From contig JALNYT010000002.1 of the NCBI GenBank assembly GCA_023229685.1, positions 310,001-374,000 of the forward strand: a DNA stretch of 64,000 nucleotides. The letters run 5' to 3'. The stretch comes from Sulfuritalea sp. Its GTDB lineage: Bacteria; Pseudomonadota; Gammaproteobacteria; Burkholderiales; Rhodocyclaceae. The first letter of the stretch is position 1; every line of letters starts with the position of its first letter. The position numbers and the translations under genes are program-made. Below the pieces are notes generated by a model. The model did not search any database, was not told the origin of the DNA, and was given only the letters and a program-made list of their open reading frames with translations. Positions 35,594-43,413 of the stretch are shown here, piece by piece.

Positions 35594-36724
35594 TCAGTCG
35601 AACAGAATGACCTGGCGCACGGCCTCGCCCGACGCCAGCCGGTCGAAGCCCTCGTTGATCTGGTCGAGCTTCAGGCGATGCGTGATCAGCTTGTCCACCG
35701 GCAGCCGGCCGGCCTTGAACAAAGCGATGTAGTGCGGAATGTCGCGCGCCGGTACCGCAGAACCCAGGTAGCAGCCTTTCAACGTGCGTTCCTCGGCGAC
35801 CAGATTGACGGCCGGTACGTTGAAGGTGTGCGACGGCGGGGGCAGGCTGCAGGTGATCGTGGTGCCGCCGCGCCGGGTCATCTTGTAGGCGAGGTCGAGC
35901 GCCAGCACCGAACTCGCCGCCTCGATGGCGATATCCACGCCGCCCCTGGTCGCGGCCTTGATCTGCGCCACCAGATCGGGATCATCGGCGCGGAAGGCCT
36001 GCGTCGCGCCCAGCGCCAGTGCGGTTTCGAGTTTCGCCGGCAGCGTATCGACGGCAATGACCTGCCGCGCACCGGCCGCCAGCGCGCCGAGCAGGGCCGA
36101 CAGGCCGACGCCGCCGAGGCCCACCACGGCAACGGTTTGTCCGAGCCTCACTTGCGCCGAGTTGATCGCGGCGCCGACGCCGGTCAGCACCGCGCAGCCG
36201 AAGATCGCCGCGACGTCCGGCGGCAGGTCGGGAATCACCTTGACCAGGCTGCCGCGATTGCATACGGCATATTCGGCGAAGCAGGAAACGCCGACCTGAT
36301 GATTCAGCGCCGTGCCGTCGGTGCGCGACAGATGGCGATGGCCGCCGACCATGGTGCCCGCGGTGTTGGCTGCGGCACCGGGTTCGCACAGGGCCGGGCG
36401 GCCTTCGAGACAGGGCAGGCAGTGGCCGCAACTGGGGACGAAAACCAGCGCCACGGAATCGCCGCGCACCAGATCGGTGACGCCGGGTCCGGTTTCCTCG
36501 ACGATGCCGGCGGCTTCGTGGCCAAGCGCCATCGGCATCGGCCGCGGGCGGTCGCCGTTGACGATCGACAGGTCGGAATGGCACAAACCCGCCGCCGTGA
36601 TGCGGACCAATACTTCATTGGGACCGGGCCCGGCGAGGTTCACCGTCTCGATCGCGATCGGTCGCGTCTTCGCGTAAGGGCGCGGGAGTTCCATCTGGCT
36701 GAGGACGGCGGCGCGGATTTGCAT
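35594..36724 (-). CDS. Zinc-dependent alcohol dehydrogenase (class III-like MDR family)
   Basis: Medium-chain dehydrogenase/reductase of 376 residues. The catalytic zinc ligands are in AAGLCHSDLS and GHEAAGIVEE, the structural-zinc cysteines in CGHCLPCLEGRPALC, and the NAD-binding loop is VVGLGGVGLSA. It oxidises an alcohol or adduct such as S-hydroxymethyl-glutathione; substrate cannot be fixed. I chose the ATG at 36724 (MQIRAAVLSQ) because MDR proteins start this way; 36757 is also open. It is the first gene of the unit with metK and the DUF1318-like gene and is divergent from the NlpC gene. Confidence 0.9.
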   Translation of the reverse strand: MQIRAAVLSQMELPRPYAKTRPIAIETVNLAGPGPNEVLVRITAAGLCHSDLSIVNGDRPRPMPMALGHEAAGIVEETGPGVTDLVRGDSVALVFVPSCGHCLPCLEGRPALCEPGAAANTAGTMVGGHRHLSRTDGTALNHQVGVSCFAEYAVCNRGSLVKVIPDLPPDVAAIFGCAVLTGVGAAINSAQVRLGQTVAVVGLGGVGLSALLGALAAGARQVIAVDTLPAKLETALALGATQAFRADDPDLVAQIKAATRGGVDIAIEAASSVLALDLAYKMTRRGGTTITCSLPPPSHTFNVPAVNLVAEERTLKGCYLGSAVPARDIPHYIALFKAGRLPVDKLITHRLKLDQINEGFDRLASGEAVRQVILFD

Positions 36725-36783
36725 GAGATTTTCTGCCTTGCTCGGGTTTATCGGCATCAGTGTAGCGGATTAGATTTGTCCTT

Positions 36784-37356
36784 ATGTCAGCTTCCCGCTA
36801 TTCGCTTGCTGCACTGCTCGCCAGTTCGACGCTGGTGCTCGGCGCGTGCGGCGTCCTGAATTATGGTGCGCAGTCGCCGGCGCCGGTGGTTTCATCAAGA
36901 GTTCCCGGAGGGACGCACAGCGCTGGCGCTGGCGCTACGGCGCCGGAGGCCGGGTCGGGCGCTGCGGCGAGCATCAACGCCAGGGCCAACGACGTGGTGT
37001 TGTTTGCACTGGGGCTGATCGAAACCGGTTACCGCTTTGGCGGCAAGAATCCGGAGGCCGGGCTCGATTGCAGCGGCATGGTCAGCTACGTCTTCCGGAA
37101 GTCGGTCGACATGCGGCTGGCCGGTTCGGCGGCGGATCTGGCCAGGCAGGGCAAGCCGGTGCCAAGCGCGCAACTGCGTCCCGGCGACCTGGTTTTCTTC
37201 AACACCCTCAATCGGCCGTACTCGCACGTCGGCATCTACATCGGCGACGACCGCTTTGTGCACGCACCCAACAGCCGCGGCAAGGTGCGTACCGAAAGCC
37301 TGAGGAGCGGCTGGTTCGCGGCGCATTTCGAGGAAGGTCGCACCTACTTCGACTGA
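36784..37356 (+). CDS. NlpC/P60 family peptidoglycan hydrolase lipoprotein
   Basis: Outer-membrane lipoprotein of 190 residues that cuts peptide stems of peptidoglycan. The lipobox is LVLGAC (Cys22). A flexible Gly/Ala-rich linker (residues ~35-65) leads to the NlpC/P60 domain: YRFGGKNPEAGLDCSGMVSYVF with the nucleophile Cys, SHVGIYIGDDRFVHAP with the catalytic His and third polar residue. The linker DNA at 36925-36942 resembles a decayed copy of the 22-nt repeat (SAGAGATAPE). Divergent from the alcohol dehydrogenase with a 59-bp gap. Confidence 0.92.
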   Translation: MSASRYSLAALLASSTLVLGACGVLNYGAQSPAPVVSSRVPGGTHSAGAGATAPEAGSGAAASINARANDVVLFALGLIETGYRFGGKNPEAGLDCSGMVSYVFRKSVDMRLAGSAADLARQGKPVPSAQLRPGDLVFFNTLNRPYSHVGIYIGDDRFVHAPNSRGKVRTESLRSGWFAAHFEEGRTYFD

Positions 37357-37455
37357 AGGCCGCTTGGCGTTTGCCGGGCGCGCCATTCTGATTGCTGCGC
37401 CGCACAATTCGGGAGGATAATAGCCGGTCTTCATTTCCGGCAACCGGACTTGGTC

Positions 37456-40230
37456 ATGCAGGGGAAGAGCACCACATCATCACGCCTGAGGCTGATGATT
37501 ATTCTGGCCATGACGTGCAGCGTCGTGCTGTTCGCGCACGCCATGCTGTACCTTCATTCGAGTTTCATCGACGGCCGGAAGCTTACCGCCCAGTATGTGG
37601 TGGAGGTGGCCCACAAGGTGCTGGAGACCAACTACGCGCTTGAGGCCGCCGGCAAACTGAACCGTGCCGAGGCGCAGAAAACCAGTTTGGCGGCCATCCG
37701 GTCCATGCGTTATTCGGGTGACGAATATTTCTGGATCAATGACATGCAGCCCGCGATGGTGATGCACCCGAACAGGCCCGAACTGGAAGGCAAGGACCTG
37801 TCCGAATTCCACGATCCCAAAGGCAAGAAGCTGTTTGTCGAATTTGTCGCCGCGGTTCGCAGCAGCGGCGGCGGCTTTGTCGAGTATCAGTGGCCGAAGC
37901 CCGGGCAAACGCTGCCGGTGAGCAAGATCTCCTACGTCAAGGGTTTTGCGCCGTGGGGATGGATCATTGGTTCGGGCATCTACCTGGACGACATAGAGGC
38001 GCAGTTCCGCCGCGAATTCTTGCAGAATGCGGGGCTTTTGCTGCTGATCGCACTGATCCTGGTAGCAATCGCGCGCAAGATCACCCTGAACCTCACGGTT
38101 GCGGAAACCTTGCGCGAAGGCGAGGCAAAGCTGCGCGGGATCGTCGAGAGGTTGCCGGTGGCCGCATTGGTCGCATCGGGCCAGCAAACCTTCCTGGTCA
38201 ACCGCAGATTCACCCAGTTGCTCGGCTACGACGCCAATGATCTGGTCACGCCGGAGGATATGTGGCGTCTGGCTTTTCCCGACCCTGACTATCGAAAAGC
38301 GGCATTTGCGACATGGCGGCGGCAGGTCGCCCAAACGCGGGCGAACGATGACGCGGGCAATGTGTCCCGGGAATACCGGATCACCGCCAAGGACGGCGTG
38401 GAACATGTGATGGAGGTGAGCCACTGTCAATCTGACGAATGGACTGTAACGTCCTTCTACGATCTTACCGAGCGCAAGCAGGCCGAGGCCCACCAGCGTC
38501 TTACTTCAAGGGTGTTCGATACCACCAGCGAGGCGATACTGGTTACCGACACCGACTCCCGCATTGTTGCCGTGAACCCGGCCTTCTGTCGCATCACCGG
38601 GTACACGCAGGAGGATGTCCTCGGCAAGAAGCCGAACATTCTGAATTCCGGCCGTCACTCCAAGAGCTTCCACGAGGCAGTGTGGCGCAGCCTGCTCGAA
38701 ACCGGCGAGTGGAAGGGCGAAATCTGGAACCGACGCAAGAACGGCGAGGTATTCCCGGAGTGGCAGACCGTGAGCAGTGTGCGCGACGAAGAAGGCAAGG
38801 TTGCCAACTATGTCGCGGTCTTTGCCGATCTCAGCGAGATCCGGCGCGCGCAGGAAACCGCCGAACACCTTTCCTGGCGGGATGCCCTCACCGGATTGCC
38901 CAATCGCTCGCTGTTCCTCAAGCGTCTGGCGCAGAAGCTGGAGAGTGCGCAACAAGAATCGAAATATGCCGTGGTCCTGCTGATCGACCTGGACCGCTTC
39001 ATGGACATCAACGAAGCACGTGGCATGGCACTTGGCGATACCTTGTTGAAGCTGGTGGGCGAGCATTTTGCCCGGGTCCTCGACGAGGGTGCCGTCCTGG
39101 CCAGGCTGAGTTCGGACGAGTTCGCCGTGCTGCTGCCTCAACTCGTGTCGAGCGCCCAATTGGCGGGGCGCCAGGCCTTGACAGCGGCCGAGAAGCTGCG
39201 CGCGGTATTGCGTGAAAGCCTCTGGGTCGATGATGAGGCGATTCATCTCGATGCCAGTATCGGCATTGCGGTGTTCCCCCATACTCCGCAGGAAACGGCT
39301 TCCGACGTCCTGCGCCAGGCCGACTTGGCGATGCATCGGGCCAAGAGCGAAGGCGGCGGACGCGACGTGTTCTTCGAGAATGCGATGGGTGAAATGGTGA
39401 CGGAGCGCTATCGTCTCGAAGGCGAGTTGCGTGCGGCCGTGACAGACGGGCAGCTGCGGCTTTACCTCCAGCCTCAAGTGCATGCGGCCGGACATCAGGT
39501 CGGTGCGGAAGCCTTGGTGCGCTGGCAACATCCCGAGCGCGGCCTGATTTCACCAGGGGTATTCATCCCGCTGGCAGAGGCCTCCGACCTCGTCGTTGCC
39601 ATCGATCGCTGGATGCTTGCCGAGGTTTGCGCCCTTCTGGTGAGACTGGATGCGGCGGGCTCGATACTGAGAATCTCGGTGAATATCAGTCCACGCCATT
39701 TCCAGAAAGACGACTTCGTCGCCGAGGTGAAATGGCAACTGGAGTCGAGCGGCGCCGATCCGACCAGGCTGGTGCTGGAAGTCACCGAAGGTCTGGTGAT
39801 CGGCGATCTTGCCGATGTAGTGTCAAAAATGACCGCCCTGCGGACATTGGGTGTGCACTTTTCCATGGATGATTTTGGTACCGGCTATTCCAGCCTGGCC
39901 TACCTCAAGCGCTTGCCGATCCAGGAACTGAAGATTGACAAGAGCTTCATCACCGATGCCACCACCGATGCCAACGATGCCGCCCTGATCGAAACCATAC
40001 TCTCGGTCGCCAAACACATGAAGCTGCAAGTGGTGGCAGAAGGCGTCGAGACTCAGGTCCAGGCGGATTTTCTCAACAGCCGTGGTGACGTGATCCATCA
40101 GGGCTACTTTTACGGCCGGCCGATGCCGGTCGAAACGTGGTTGCAATGGGCACCGAACCGGGTGACCAGGCCGGCTTCCTCACAGATCGTCGGCTCGACG
40201 CCCAAGAAACTGGCGGGTCACAGAGACTGA
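37456..40230 (+). CDS. Membrane Cache-PAS-PAS-GGDEF-EAL protein with degenerate GGDEF (SSDEF) and intact EAL
   Basis: Sensor of 924 residues that probably degrades cyclic di-GMP. Order: transmembrane helix at ~13-30; periplasmic single-Cache domain (DEYFWINDMQPAMVMHPNRP ... GWIIGSGIYLDDI); second helix at ~190-208; two PAS domains (~220-345 and ~350-470); GGDEF domain in which the signature is S552-S-D-E-F instead of GG(D/E)EF; EAL domain with intact E685-A-L, SVNISPRHF, LEVTEGL, D805-D-F-G-T-G, KIDKSFI and VVAEGVET. Loss of both glycines predicts no cyclase activity, so the GGDEF part may bind GTP as a regulator. A TTG lies two codons upstream of the chosen ATG. Confidence 0.93.
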   Translation: MQGKSTTSSRLRLMIILAMTCSVVLFAHAMLYLHSSFIDGRKLTAQYVVEVAHKVLETNYALEAAGKLNRAEAQKTSLAAIRSMRYSGDEYFWINDMQPAMVMHPNRPELEGKDLSEFHDPKGKKLFVEFVAAVRSSGGGFVEYQWPKPGQTLPVSKISYVKGFAPWGWIIGSGIYLDDIEAQFRREFLQNAGLLLLIALILVAIARKITLNLTVAETLREGEAKLRGIVERLPVAALVASGQQTFLVNRRFTQLLGYDANDLVTPEDMWRLAFPDPDYRKAAFATWRRQVAQTRANDDAGNVSREYRITAKDGVEHVMEVSHCQSDEWTVTSFYDLTERKQAEAHQRLTSRVFDTTSEAILVTDTDSRIVAVNPAFCRITGYTQEDVLGKKPNILNSGRHSKSFHEAVWRSLLETGEWKGEIWNRRKNGEVFPEWQTVSSVRDEEGKVANYVAVFADLSEIRRAQETAEHLSWRDALTGLPNRSLFLKRLAQKLESAQQESKYAVVLLIDLDRFMDINEARGMALGDTLLKLVGEHFARVLDEGAVLARLSSDEFAVLLPQLVSSAQLAGRQALTAAEKLRAVLRESLWVDDEAIHLDASIGIAVFPHTPQETASDVLRQADLAMHRAKSEGGGRDVFFENAMGEMVTERYRLEGELRAAVTDGQLRLYLQPQVHAAGHQVGAEALVRWQHPERGLISPGVFIPLAEASDLVVAIDRWMLAEVCALLVRLDAAGSILRISVNISPRHFQKDDFVAEVKWQLESSGADPTRLVLEVTEGLVIGDLADVVSKMTALRTLGVHFSMDDFGTGYSSLAYLKRLPIQELKIDKSFITDATTDANDAALIETILSVAKHMKLQVVAEGVETQVQADFLNSRGDVIHQGYFYGRPMPVETWLQWAPNRVTRPASSQIVGSTPKKLAGHRD

Positions 40231-40401
40231 CCGCTGCACGTGCGGCAAAGCAAGGCGCGCCAGCTTGATGCTTCAGCGGCTGGTTTTCGGCCTTAACCCT
40301 GCTACCCGAAACACGGTAGTTCAAATACGCCATTAGGGGTATTCCCCCCGAGGGGCGGTCGCCGTATTGTTCACTACGACAGCGCGGTATTTATTGACCC
40401 G

Positions 40402-40478
40402 CTCACCGCTTACTCCTCCGTCCCGCGCAACGCGGGGCTTTCAAACTCCGGCAAGAGCAATCTCGCCGGTTTTTTTTT
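40402..40478 (+). ncRNA. Candidate small RNA
   Basis: Inferred transcript of about 77 nt from the weak promoter-like pair at 40367-40395 to the U-run. It would fold into a CCCGCG-CAA-CGCGGG hairpin and end in the CCGGC/GCCGG terminator with nine U. I know of no family it matches. It could equally be only the distal terminator of the EAL gene. Confidence 0.25.
40448..40478 (+). terminator. Rho-independent terminator
   Basis: CCGGC...GAG / CTC...GCCGG stem (40448-40469) followed directly by nine T (40470-40478). It is 218 bp past the EAL gene stop and is the strongest terminator signal in the window. Confidence 0.8.
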
Positions 40479-40580
40479 GGTCGGGCAGAGTATCGCGCAG
40501 CGGGCATGATGCGGTGTTTGCGGATGCGCCAGCCCATGCGCCAGCCATTGCCGTGACGGCTTATGGGACAATCCGCCGCT

Positions 40581-40892
40581 ATGGACGGGACAAACGGCAT
40601 GGATGACACGGACTACGACGCGAGCATTTCGTGCGCCGCCTGCGAGGCCTGCTGCTGCCGGCTGGAGGTCATGCTGATGGGCGACGATGAGGTACCGGTT
40701 GCATTGACCATGCAGGATCAATGGGGCGGCTGGGTCATGCGGCGCCTCGACGATGGCTGGTGCGCGGCGCTGGATCGACACACCATGAAGTGCACCATCT
40801 ATGAGCAGCGGCCGGGTGTATGTCGCGACTATCAGGTGGGCGCTGCCGATTGCATTGTCGAGCGATCCCGGCTTCTCACGCAAAGACCGTAA
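40581..40892 (+). CDS. YkgJ-family zinc/iron-chelating cysteine-cluster protein
   Basis: Small protein of 103 residues with a clustered-cysteine motif (SCAACEACCCRLEV) and further Cys in WCAALDRHTMKCTIYEQRPGVCRDY, the arrangement of the YkgJ (UPF0153) family, which is believed to bind Zn or Fe-S. Function is unknown. In-frame ATGs at 40563, 40581 and 40599 are all possible; no strong ribosome-binding site decides. It lies 11 bp upstream of the VF530-like gene, so they are probably co-transcribed. Confidence 0.82.
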   Translation: MDGTNGMDDTDYDASISCAACEACCCRLEVMLMGDDEVPVALTMQDQWGGWVMRRLDDGWCAALDRHTMKCTIYEQRPGVCRDYQVGAADCIVERSRLLTQRP

Positions 40893-40903
40893 CCAGGCAT
40901 GGC

Positions 40904-41149
40904 ATGAACGCAACAACCCAGCCCGACAACCCGCTGCACGGCATCACCCTGGAAATGCTCCTGAACGAACTGGTGAGGTGCTATGGCTGGGATGACCTGG
41001 GGCGGCAGATCGACATCCGTTGCTTCACCCACGAGCCCAGCATTGCCTCGAGCCTCAAATTCCTGCGCCGCACACCCTGGGCGCGGCAGCAGGTGGAGTC
41101 GCTCTATATCCGCATGCGGCGACGGCAGCAGCAGCAAGCGGAAAATTGA
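40904..41149 (+). CDS. VF530 family (DUF2132) DNA-binding protein
   Basis: Small protein of 81 residues, clearly VF530/DUF2132: NPLHGITLEMLLNELVRCYGW, then RQIDIRCFTHEPSIASSLKFLRRTPWAR. Family structures show a small alpha-helical DNA-binding fold; biological role is unknown. The ATG at 40904 gives the family's usual length. Basic C-terminal tail (RMRRRQQQQAEN). Confidence 0.9.
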   Translation: MNATTQPDNPLHGITLEMLLNELVRCYGWDDLGRQIDIRCFTHEPSIASSLKFLRRTPWARQQVESLYIRMRRRQQQQAEN

Positions 41150-41176
41150 CCAGAACGGAAACCGGCGGGATTCAAA

Positions 41177-41374
41177 ATGACCTATGAAGAGCATCTCGAC
41201 GAAGTAACTACGCTGATCACCGAAAAATACGGCATCAGCGACGAGGCGGCGATCCAGATGGTGATGCGCGCCCAGGCGGATGATTTCTTCAGCCGGCACG
41301 ACGACGATCCGTCAATCTGTACGCTGGACCGCGCTCACCAGGACGCCAAAGCCGTCTTCAAGAAGTACCAATAG
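41177..41374 (+). CDS. Small hypothetical acidic protein
   Basis: 65-residue soluble protein, MTYEEHLDEVTTLITEKYGISDEAA then MVMRAQADDFFSRHDDDP, predicted helical, no membrane segment. I do not recognise the family. It follows the VF530-like gene by 27 bp in the same direction and ends 5 bp before the convergent TetR gene, so it is probably the last gene of the small operon. Confidence 0.65.
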   Translation: MTYEEHLDEVTTLITEKYGISDEAAIQMVMRAQADDFFSRHDDDPSICTLDRAHQDAKAVFKKYQ

Positions 41375-41379
41375 ACCCC

Positions 41380-41985
41380 TCACGGGCGCTGCGGCTTTCC
41401 GATCACGAAGCTGGCAAGCTGGCGCGCGATCTGCTCGACGGTTCGCGGCCCCTCCGGCCGATACCATTGCACGGTCCAGTTCAGGGCCCCCAACAGAAAC
41501 AGGCGCGCGACGTGACTGTCGTCGGCGATCAACCCGGCACCCTTCAAGTCCCGCAGGGCCTTCTGCCACATCACCTCATAGCGATCCTTGAGTGCCACCA
41601 GTTCGGCCTGTTCCGCGGGATCCAGGTGGCGGCTTTCGTGCAACAGCGCAGCGGCAAAATCGCGGCCTTGCTCGCCCAACAACTGATCCAGATGAGCGCG
41701 CAGCATGGCCTCGAACGTGGCCCGCGGCGCCTTGCCCGAGTTCGCTGCCTTGGCCACCGCCTGGTGGATCGCGCCGATGCCTTCCAGCACCACGGCGCGC
41801 AACATGTCGTGCTTGGTCTTGAAGTGATAGAAGGGTGAACCCGAACCCATGCCGACGGCATGAGCGATGTCGCGGATGGTGGTGGCCGAGTAGCCCTTTT
41901 CGTGGAACAGCCGTCCCGCCGCGCGCACGATGTCGGCGCGACGATTGGGCTCCTCCGCTGCGGGCTTAGTCTTCGAAGCGGCCAT
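41380..41985 (-). CDS. TetR-family transcriptional regulator of the adjacent acyl-CoA operons
   Basis: Repressor of 201 residues. The helix-turn-helix is RADIVRAAGRLFHEKGYSATT then IRDIAHAVGMGSGSPFYHFKTK; the C-terminal half is the variable ligand domain. It is the last gene of a minus-strand unit with an enoyl-CoA hydratase, a transglutaminase-like gene and an acyl-CoA dehydrogenase. Its start (ATG 41985) lies 20 bp inside the hydratase gene. The perfect palindrome at 45193-45210 between the divergent operons is its probable operator, so it likely senses an acyl-CoA. Confidence 0.88.
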   Translation of the reverse strand: MAASKTKPAAEEPNRRADIVRAAGRLFHEKGYSATTIRDIAHAVGMGSGSPFYHFKTKHDMLRAVVLEGIGAIHQAVAKAANSGKAPRATFEAMLRAHLDQLLGEQGRDFAAALLHESRHLDPAEQAELVALKDRYEVMWQKALRDLKGAGLIADDSHVARLFLLGALNWTVQWYRPEGPRTVEQIARQLASFVIGKPQRP

Positions 41986-42736
41986 GGCGACCCTCACCTT
42001 CGCGGAACCGGTCGGCGCCGGTTTTGGCGTCGCCGCTGTCCAGCGAAATCCGGCCGTGACGACATTCGTTGATCAGTGCTTCCTGCAGCGGCAGGCCCCA
42101 CTGCTCGTAGCTCGAAAGGCGGTCGTGGCGCATGCAGGTCTGCGGAAAGGCGGCGATCTGGACCGCCAGCGCTTCCGCTGCGGCGCGGGCTGCGCCGTCG
42201 GCGACGACGCGATTGGCCAAGCCGATGGCGAGCGCCTCGTCGGCGCCAACCGGACGTCCGGTGAGAATCAGGTCGAGCGCCCGCGAATGGCCGATCAGCC
42301 GTGAAAGACGAATCGTGCCGCCGTCGATCAGCGGCACGCCCCAGCGCCGGCAGAATACGCCGAGGCTGGCGGATTGTTCCACCACCCGCAGGTCGCACCA
42401 GAGCGCGAGTTCGAGGCCGCCGGCGACTGCGTAGCCGGCGACGGCAGCGATCACCGGCTTCGACAGCAGCATCCGGGTGGGACCCAGGGGCGCATCGCCT
42501 TGTTCACTGAGCTGCCATTCATCCGGGTTGGCGACGAAGGCCTTCAGATCGGCCCCGGCGCAAAAGTGGCATCCGGCGCCGCAGAGCACCGCGACAGATG
42601 CCGCGGGATCGGCGTCGAAGGCGCGGAAGGCGTCCGCCAGTGCCGCCGCCGTGGCGCGGTCGATGGCATTGCGCGCCGCCGGCCGGTCGATGATGACCGT
42701 GGTCACCGCGCCCTGCCGTTCGATCAGCACGCTCAT
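41966..42736 (-). CDS. Enoyl-CoA hydratase/isomerase family protein
   Basis: Crotonase-fold protein of 256 residues. Oxyanion-hole segments are CHFCAGADLKAF and GYAVAGGLELALWCDLRV. At the catalytic-loop position it has CRRWGVPLIDGGTIRLSRLIG, where the first glutamate of classical hydratases is replaced, so hydratase activity is uncertain and isomerase or another crotonase activity is possible. ATG overlaps the transglutaminase-like stop (ATGA). Its 3' end overlaps the TetR gene by 20 bp. Confidence 0.85.
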   Translation of the reverse strand: MSVLIERQGAVTTVIIDRPAARNAIDRATAAALADAFRAFDADPAASVAVLCGAGCHFCAGADLKAFVANPDEWQLSEQGDAPLGPTRMLLSKPVIAAVAGYAVAGGLELALWCDLRVVEQSASLGVFCRRWGVPLIDGGTIRLSRLIGHSRALDLILTGRPVGADEALAIGLANRVVADGAARAAAEALAVQIAAFPQTCMRHDRLSSYEQWGLPLQEALINECRHGRISLDSGDAKTGADRFREGEGRHGRFED

Positions 42737-43413
42737 GCGGCGGGCCGGCCGATCGCTTCGTGGTCGAAGTCGCCGCCCGCCTTCCCTTCGCTGATGGCGA
42801 CCAGGTTGGGATACATCGCATGCATGTCGGCCACCAGTTCGTCGTAGGGCAGGTCGTCGAACTCGCCGCGCTGCCTGACGTACTCCATGTGGCGCTGGTT
42901 GGCCGAGTTGTAGGGATGCATCAGCGAGTCGGTCTCGCCGTTGAAGTCCAGCGGCGGCACGCCGAAACGCCGGCACATTTCGATGTTGAAGGCCGGTGTC
43001 GCCTTGACCCACCTGCCGTCGAGCCACAGGCTGACGTAGCCGTGCCAGGCGAAAATATCGGTGCCCATCAGCCGCGTCAGCTTTTCGGTGGAGAGATGAT
43101 TCTTCACGTCGGCAAAGCCCGGGCGCGCCGGAATGCCGATGGCACGCAGGCAGGCCGCATAGAGCAGGGCCTTGGGCACGCAGTAGGCCACCCCGGTCAG
43201 AAGGGTGGTGCTGGCCCGCATCGCGTCACGCCTCATGCTGGAACTGTAGGGGTCGTAGCGGATGCCGTCGCGCACCGCGTAGTAGAGCTTCAGTGCCTGC
43301 TCTTTCGGCACATCGCCAGCACCGACTGTTGCCGCCACGAAGCCTTGGATTGCCGGATGCTCATAGTCGAGAAACTCGGTGGCGGCGAGCCACGCCGGAT
43401 CGATGTCGCTCAC
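42733..43413 (-). CDS. Transglutaminase-like cysteine protease-fold protein
   Basis: Soluble protein of 226 residues in the transglutaminase-like superfamily. The catalytic Cys is in VAYCVPKALLYAACLRAIGIPAR and the His in FAWHGYVSLWLDGRW; the usual Asp position reads KATPAFN, as in several subfamilies. Function here is unknown. It starts at a GTG (43413) overlapping the acyl-CoA dehydrogenase stop by four bases (GTGA) and ends overlapping the hydratase start, so it is firmly inside the catabolic operon. A degenerate 22-nt repeat (VGAGDV) lies at 43309-43329. Confidence 0.85.
   Translation of the reverse strand: MSDIDPAWLAATEFLDYEHPAIQGFVAATVGAGDVPKEQALKLYYAVRDGIRYDPYSSSMRRDAMRASTTLLTGVAYCVPKALLYAACLRAIGIPARPGFADVKNHLSTEKLTRLMGTDIFAWHGYVSLWLDGRWVKATPAFNIEMCRRFGVPPLDFNGETDSLMHPYNSANQRHMEYVRQRGEFDDLPYDELVADMHAMYPNLVAISEGKAGGDFDHEAIGRPAA

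Larger units (their letters stand above)
40231..40580. other. Gene-free region with hairpins and candidate small RNA
   Basis: 350 bp between the EAL protein and the YkgJ-like gene with no ORF of note. It contains the GC hairpin at 40422-40436, the terminator at 40448-40478 and a weak promoter-like pair (TTGTTC at 40367, TTTATT at 40390, 17-bp spacer). A G/C-rich dyad lies near 40336-40356 (ACGCCATTAGGGG, CCCCGAGGGGCGG). Confidence 0.5.

Noticed and set aside
34163..36859. 898-codon frame antisense to metK and the alcohol dehydrogenase
   Set aside because: It spans three convincing genes on the other strand and has the composition of a shadow frame.
40231..40480. Possible c-di-GMP riboswitch beside the EAL gene
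   Set aside because: It lies downstream of the EAL gene and lacks the conserved GEMM core sequences.
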